This document shows positions 61,134 to 64,000 of a stretch of DNA of 64,000 bases, in pieces. Where the stretch lies: the NCBI GenBank assembly GCA_016208495.1, contig JACQXX010000060.1:1-64000 (forward strand), read 5' to 3'. The DNA comes from Acidobacteriota bacterium (lineage in GTDB: Bacteria; Acidobacteriota; Blastocatellia; Chloracidobacteriales; Chloracidobacteriaceae). Each line of letters begins with the position of its first letter. Position 1 is the stretch's first letter. Under the pieces are notes generated by a model that searched no databases, was not told the origin of the DNA, and saw only the letters and a list, made by a program, of their open reading frames with translations. The position numbers and the translations under genes are program-made.

Positions 61134-61832
61134 CTAACTGATTGGGATTGCAACCCCGTTGACGCCAGTCATGGCCGGGCTGCAGAGGGTAAGGATGGTT
61201 TGGGCAATCGTTTCGGGTTTGGTCCAGGCAGCGAAATTGGCATCCGGCATAGCGGTGCGGTTCGCCGGAGTATCAATCGTTCCAGGCAAAACCACATTCG
61301 CATTGATTCCAACTGGGCCAAGTTCCAGAGCCAAAGCCTGAGTCAGGGCAACCAAAGCGGCTTTCGAAGCAGCATACACGCCTATTCCTGGGGCAACCTG
61401 GACGGCACTCCGCGAGGCAACCGTGACAATGTGGCCTGATTTCTGGGGTTGCATCATGGCGGCACTCGCCCGCACAATCAAAAAGGCCGACTTGAAGTTC
61501 ATCACCACCATTTTGTCAAAGGTTTCAAGTGAAGTTTCAGCAATTGGCGGCCCGCCAGCGAAGCCTCCAACAAGATGAACAGCGTTATCCAGCCGCTGAA
61601 AATCACGCTCAATCGTTGAAAACAGTTCTTTGACAGAGGGTTCATCCGTCACATCGGCAGGGATCAGAGTGAGGTCAACGGATTGACCTTGAGTGAGTTG
61701 GAGCAATTCATCGCGGCCACGCTCAGAACTCCAGGTCACAATCACACGGTCTCCGCGCTGCAAAAAAGCCTGAGTGACTGCCTGACCAAGTCCACCGGTG
61801 CCACCAGTGATCAACGTGATGGTTCGATCCAT
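61134..61832 (-). CDS. Short-chain dehydrogenase/reductase
   Basis: A 232-residue Rossmann oxidoreductase. The cofactor loop is TGGTGGLGQA and the catalytic YxxxK is in YAASKAAL, with the Ser in VASRSAV. VDLTLIPADVTDE gives the Asp that holds adenine. The pattern is the classical SDR type; NADP or NAD preference is not clear. The protein is cytosolic. The substrate is unknown and the gene stands alone. A strong palindrome lies 29 bases upstream of its start. Confidence 0.88.
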   Translation of the reverse strand: MDRTITLITGGTGGLGQAVTQAFLQRGDRVIVTWSSERGRDELLQLTQGQSVDLTLIPADVTDEPSVKELFSTIERDFQRLDNAVHLVGGFAGGPPIAETSLETFDKMVVMNFKSAFLIVRASAAMMQPQKSGHIVTVASRSAVQVAPGIGVYAASKAALVALTQALALELGPVGINANVVLPGTIDTPANRTAMPDANFAAWTKPETIAQTILTLCSPAMTGVNGVAIPIS

Positions 61833-61860
61833 AATTTCCTCATTCTGGGAAAAAGAAGAA

Positions 61861-61894
61861 AGGACTTTACACCGCCACTGGCAGGTAAAGTCCT
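61861..61894. promoter_or_regulatory. Palindrome upstream of the SDR gene
   Basis: AGGACTTTAC and its exact inverse GTAAAGTCCT are separated by 14 bases. The site lies 29-62 bases before the SDR start (minus strand), a position suited to an operator or a leader hairpin. It is unrelated to the heptad repeats. No regulator gene is adjacent. Confidence 0.45.
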
Positions 61895-62081
61895 GATAAT
61901 GAAAAAAATCAGCGAATCAATCGAGGGAAGATAGCAATCAACTGAGCGAGGGATGAAAACGATTGTAGATAATTACACGAGAGCCACGCTTCATTGAGAA
62001 CGTGTTTTGCTCACGGCTCTGCCAGCCACAAACACACGAATTTGAAAGGCAGTGTGAGCACTGAACTTATTGTCGGAAATG

Positions 62082-62270
62082 CTACTTGGCTTCGGGTTTG
62101 GGCGCCCCGCCCTGGGCATCTTTTTCGGGGTCATCATTGAGCGCTTTTTTGAAATTGCGAATTCCGGAACCAATTCCGGACGCCAGATCAGGGATTTTCT
62201 TTGCGCCAAACAAGATCACCACAATCGCCAAAATCAGCAGCAATTCAGTCGTTCCAAGAGAACCAAACAT
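62082..62270 (-). CDS. tatA: Twin-arginine translocase subunit TatA
   Basis: A 62-residue membrane protein. One N-terminal helix ([16 protein letters not shown]) is followed by the hinge [22 protein letters not shown], the amphipathic helix with the conserved FG and Pro. The Lys/Pro tail is short. TatA forms the translocation pore for folded proteins. No tatB or tatC gene is near. The start has AAGGAG ten bases upstream on the minus strand. Confidence 0.93.
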   Translation of the reverse strand: MFGSLGTTELLLILAIVVILFGAKKIPDLASGIGSGIRNFKKALNDDPEKDAQGGAPKPEAK

Positions 62271-62455
62271 ATAAAACTCCTTTTGTTAATCGGGAAAAAC
62301 GATTCTAGTCTGAGGGATAGGGAGTGTCAATTCAGACTGTTGTGGGGTGTTCCTCGAAAATCCCACTGGTTTCTCAAATAATCCGGTTCCAACCAGTTTA
62401 CTGAGCGAAAAGAATTTTGAGTGTGTTGAGGGTACGGCTACATTGGAGACTGAAG

Positions 62456-62872
62456 ATGCCCCAAAAGACGGTAAAAATTACAGATCACGTCTATCAACTT
62501 ATCCTTCAACTGGCCCTTCGTGAATATCCACGCGAATGTTGTGCCCTGCTCGGGGGCATATCAGGGCTGTTTTCGAGCTGGTATCCGCTCCAGAACATCG
62601 CTGACTGTCCAGAGCGTCAGTACGCCGCCCCACCCGAAGCGTTATTTCAGGCCATGCGTCAAATGCGGGAACGCAACGAGACCGAACTGGGGATTTTTCA
62701 CTCGCATCCATCATCGGCAGCCTATCCTTCGCAAACAGATATTGAACTCGCCTTTTATCCTGACGCAACTTACTTTATTCTAGCGGTTCACCCTTCCCCA
62801 TTACTGCGCGCCTTTCATATCGTGCACGAATGTGTTGAACCTATCGAAATCCAAATCCGTGCCGCTCCTTGA
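62456..62872 (+). CDS. JAMM/MPN metalloprotease (M67 family)
   Basis: A 138-residue single-domain protein. GGAG 12 bases before ATG 62456 supports this start over one 39 bases upstream. The JAMM zinc site is complete: Glu in YPRECCALLGG, then HSHPSSAAYPSQTD (HxHPx7SxxD). The segment GIFHSHP is typical. Bacterial members remove C-terminal residues from ubiquitin-like or sulfur-carrier proteins (for example the Mec+ group) or process ThiS-like proteins. No such carrier gene is next to it. It is cytosolic. Confidence 0.9.
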   Translation: MPQKTVKITDHVYQLILQLALREYPRECCALLGGISGLFSSWYPLQNIADCPERQYAAPPEALFQAMRQMRERNETELGIFHSHPSSAAYPSQTDIELAFYPDATYFILAVHPSPLLRAFHIVHECVEPIEIQIRAAP

Positions 62873-62947
62873 TTTGGTCCATGCGGTTCACGCCCACAGG
62901 GTCGAGAATTCTATTCAATCACAAAAATAAGCGAAGGAAACCCACCT

Positions 62948-63781
62948 ATGACCACTCTGTATGAGAAGGCCCTGGAGGCCGCCCAGTTTTTGTCCCTGCA
63001 AGTTGATCGAACACCTGATGCACTTGTCATTTTAGGTTCTGGCTTAGGAATTTTTGCCGATGCCCTCGAAGGCGCGAAACACGTTGCGTACCATGCAGTT
63101 CCACACTTTCCGGTTTCAACGGTTGAAGGCCACCGTGGTCAGTTTGCGATTGGATATTGTGGTGATGCCTTGTTACTGGTGATGCAGGGTCGCTTTCACT
63201 ACTATGAAGGCTATGACCTGGATTTGGTGACGTTGCCAATTCGGGTCGCCAAACTGATGGGCATTCAGCGGATGGTCGTCACCAACTCGGCTGGTGGATT
63301 AAACGCCGATTTTCAACCCGGCGATTTGATGCTCATCGAAGACCATATCAACGGCCTGGGTGCCAACCCGTTGCGCGGGCACAACGATTCCCGGTTTGGT
63401 CATCGCTTTCCGGATATGACCAATGCCTATGACCCGCTGTATCGAAAAATTGCCACTGAAGAATCAGAAAAAATGGGGATGCGGCTTCAAAGCGGGGTCT
63501 ATATTGCTCTCAGCGGACCGTGTTTTGAAACTCCGGCGGAAATCCGCATGTTTCAACGACTTGGCGTAGATGCTGCTGGGATGTCAACGGTGCCGGAAGT
63601 CATTGTTGCCCGGCATATGGGAATGCGGGTGCTGGGAATGTCGTGTATTTCCAATCTGGCGGCGGGAACCACCGGGGAACCACTCAATCACGAGGAAGTC
63701 CTTGAAACCGGTCTGCTGGTCAGCAAGAAGTTTACTGAATTGTTGCAGCGAACCATCCCCCGGCTTTGTCAGGAAGGATAG
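62948..63781 (+). CDS. punA: Purine nucleoside phosphorylase (trimeric type)
   Basis: A 277-residue enzyme that splits inosine and guanosine into base and ribose-1-phosphate. Family motifs are VILGSGLG, STVEGHRGQF (phosphate His), GRFHYYEGY and TNSAGGLN. The Glu of PCFETPAEIRM and Asn of SCISNLAAG line the base pocket. The length fits the trimeric class. GCGAAGGAAACC precedes the ATG. It is cytosolic and functions in purine salvage. Confidence 0.95.
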   Translation: MTTLYEKALEAAQFLSLQVDRTPDALVILGSGLGIFADALEGAKHVAYHAVPHFPVSTVEGHRGQFAIGYCGDALLLVMQGRFHYYEGYDLDLVTLPIRVAKLMGIQRMVVTNSAGGLNADFQPGDLMLIEDHINGLGANPLRGHNDSRFGHRFPDMTNAYDPLYRKIATEESEKMGMRLQSGVYIALSGPCFETPAEIRMFQRLGVDAAGMSTVPEVIVARHMGMRVLGMSCISNLAAGTTGEPLNHEEVLETGLLVSKKFTELLQRTIPRLCQEG

Positions 63782-63792
63782 AATGAAGAATG

Positions 63793-63880
63793 TGGTTAGT
63801 GGTTAGTGGTTAGTTCTTGGTTCTTCTTCTAAAGCATTGATTTCTAACCACTAGCAACTAACCACTTTTTTCATTCTTCA
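63793..63880. repeat. Inverted GTGGTTA/ACTAACC pair
   Basis: Three GTGGTTA heptads (63793-63815), a spacer with TAAAGCATTGATTTCTAA, then ACTAACC-type heptads in inverse orientation (63846-63866). The spacer closely matches that of 54623-54710. ATTCTTCATTCTTCATT follows. Confidence 0.85.
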
Positions 63881-63896
63881 TTCTTCATTTGTTTTT

Positions 63897-64000
63897 TCAG
63901 GCAACTGATTTTTCGCCATTTTCACACCCGGCAGGATCAGGTTCATCAGTTTCGAACTGGTACCGTCCACGCGCATCGCGATAGCGAATCACCAACAAAT
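63897..64000 (-). CDS. Partial gene, C-terminal end only
   Basis: A minus-strand frame runs from the window edge to a stop at 63897-63899. It encodes about 33 residues ending YRDARGRYQFETDEPDPAGCENGEKSVA. The composition looks like a real protein end, and its convergent position relative to the phosphorylase gene is reasonable. Too little is present to name a family. Confidence 0.4.
   Translation of the reverse strand, partial: LLVIRYRDARGRYQFETDEPDPAGCENGEKSVA

Overview
The window reads as a chromosomal segment of a Gram-negative (two-membrane) aerobic bacterium. The evidence is a membrane arm of NADH:quinone oxidoreductase, a c-type cytochrome lipoprotein, LepB, TatA, a SurA-like chaperone and DapF. 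The mix of an FHA-coupled ABC exporter, propeller sensors joined to Ser/Thr kinases, a DoxX membrane protein and many secreted peptidases is most like Acidobacteriota (Blastocatellia). That placement is an inference from gene content. Nearly all longer gene gaps are filled with short tandem repeats of 7-8 bp.

Layout. 1-7.8 kb: prephenate dehydratase, a three-FHA ABC exporter, a small secreted protein, epoxyqueuosine reductase, and a receiver-histidine kinase hybrid. 7.9-11.7 kb: a membrane M28 peptidase and a DoxX-type protein. 12.0-22.6 kb: a same-strand cluster of a giant cytosolic multi-GAF histidine kinase, a response regulator fused to a gingipain-type (C25) caspase-fold protease, a standalone protein resembling that protease's pro-region, a cytosolic subtilisin-like protease, and a small standalone protein resembling the subtilase's pro-region. 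22.8-24.8 kb: a minus-strand cluster of dCTP deaminase, an MNT nucleotidyltransferase, a HEPN protein and a second nucleotidyltransferase. 25-32.4 kb: a secreted protein, SerS, an amidohydrolase and a propeller-Ser/Thr kinase fusion. 32.9-43.8 kb: nuoC-D-H-J-K-L-M-N. 43.8-51.5 kb: a macro-domain protein, a 973-residue unknown protein, a prolyl oligopeptidase, tRNA-Glu(CTC) and small proteins. 51.8-64 kb: cytochrome c, YchF-like GTPase, LepB, a PfkB kinase, DapF, a SurA-like protein, a divergent NrdD-like protein, a CYTH protein, an SDR, TatA, a JAMM protease and purine nucleoside phosphorylase.

Two things stand out. The first is the 12.0-22.6 kb cluster. It looks like an intracellular signalling pathway in which GAF sensing drives phosphorylation of a receiver joined to a caspase-fold protease. 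A second cytosolic protease follows, and each protease is trailed by a free copy of its own type of pro-domain, a plausible inhibitor or chaperone. I know of no described system with this arrangement.

The second is a family of intergenic elements built as a tandem array of a 7-8 bp unit, a spacer of roughly 20-250 bp, and the same array inverted. They use at least six unit sequences. Spacers are homologous between some copies, one copy carries a nested MITE-like insertion, and they sit in most gaps of the nuo operon. They resemble the STRR heptanucleotide repeats of cyanobacteria, but the paired-inverted design is more elaborate.
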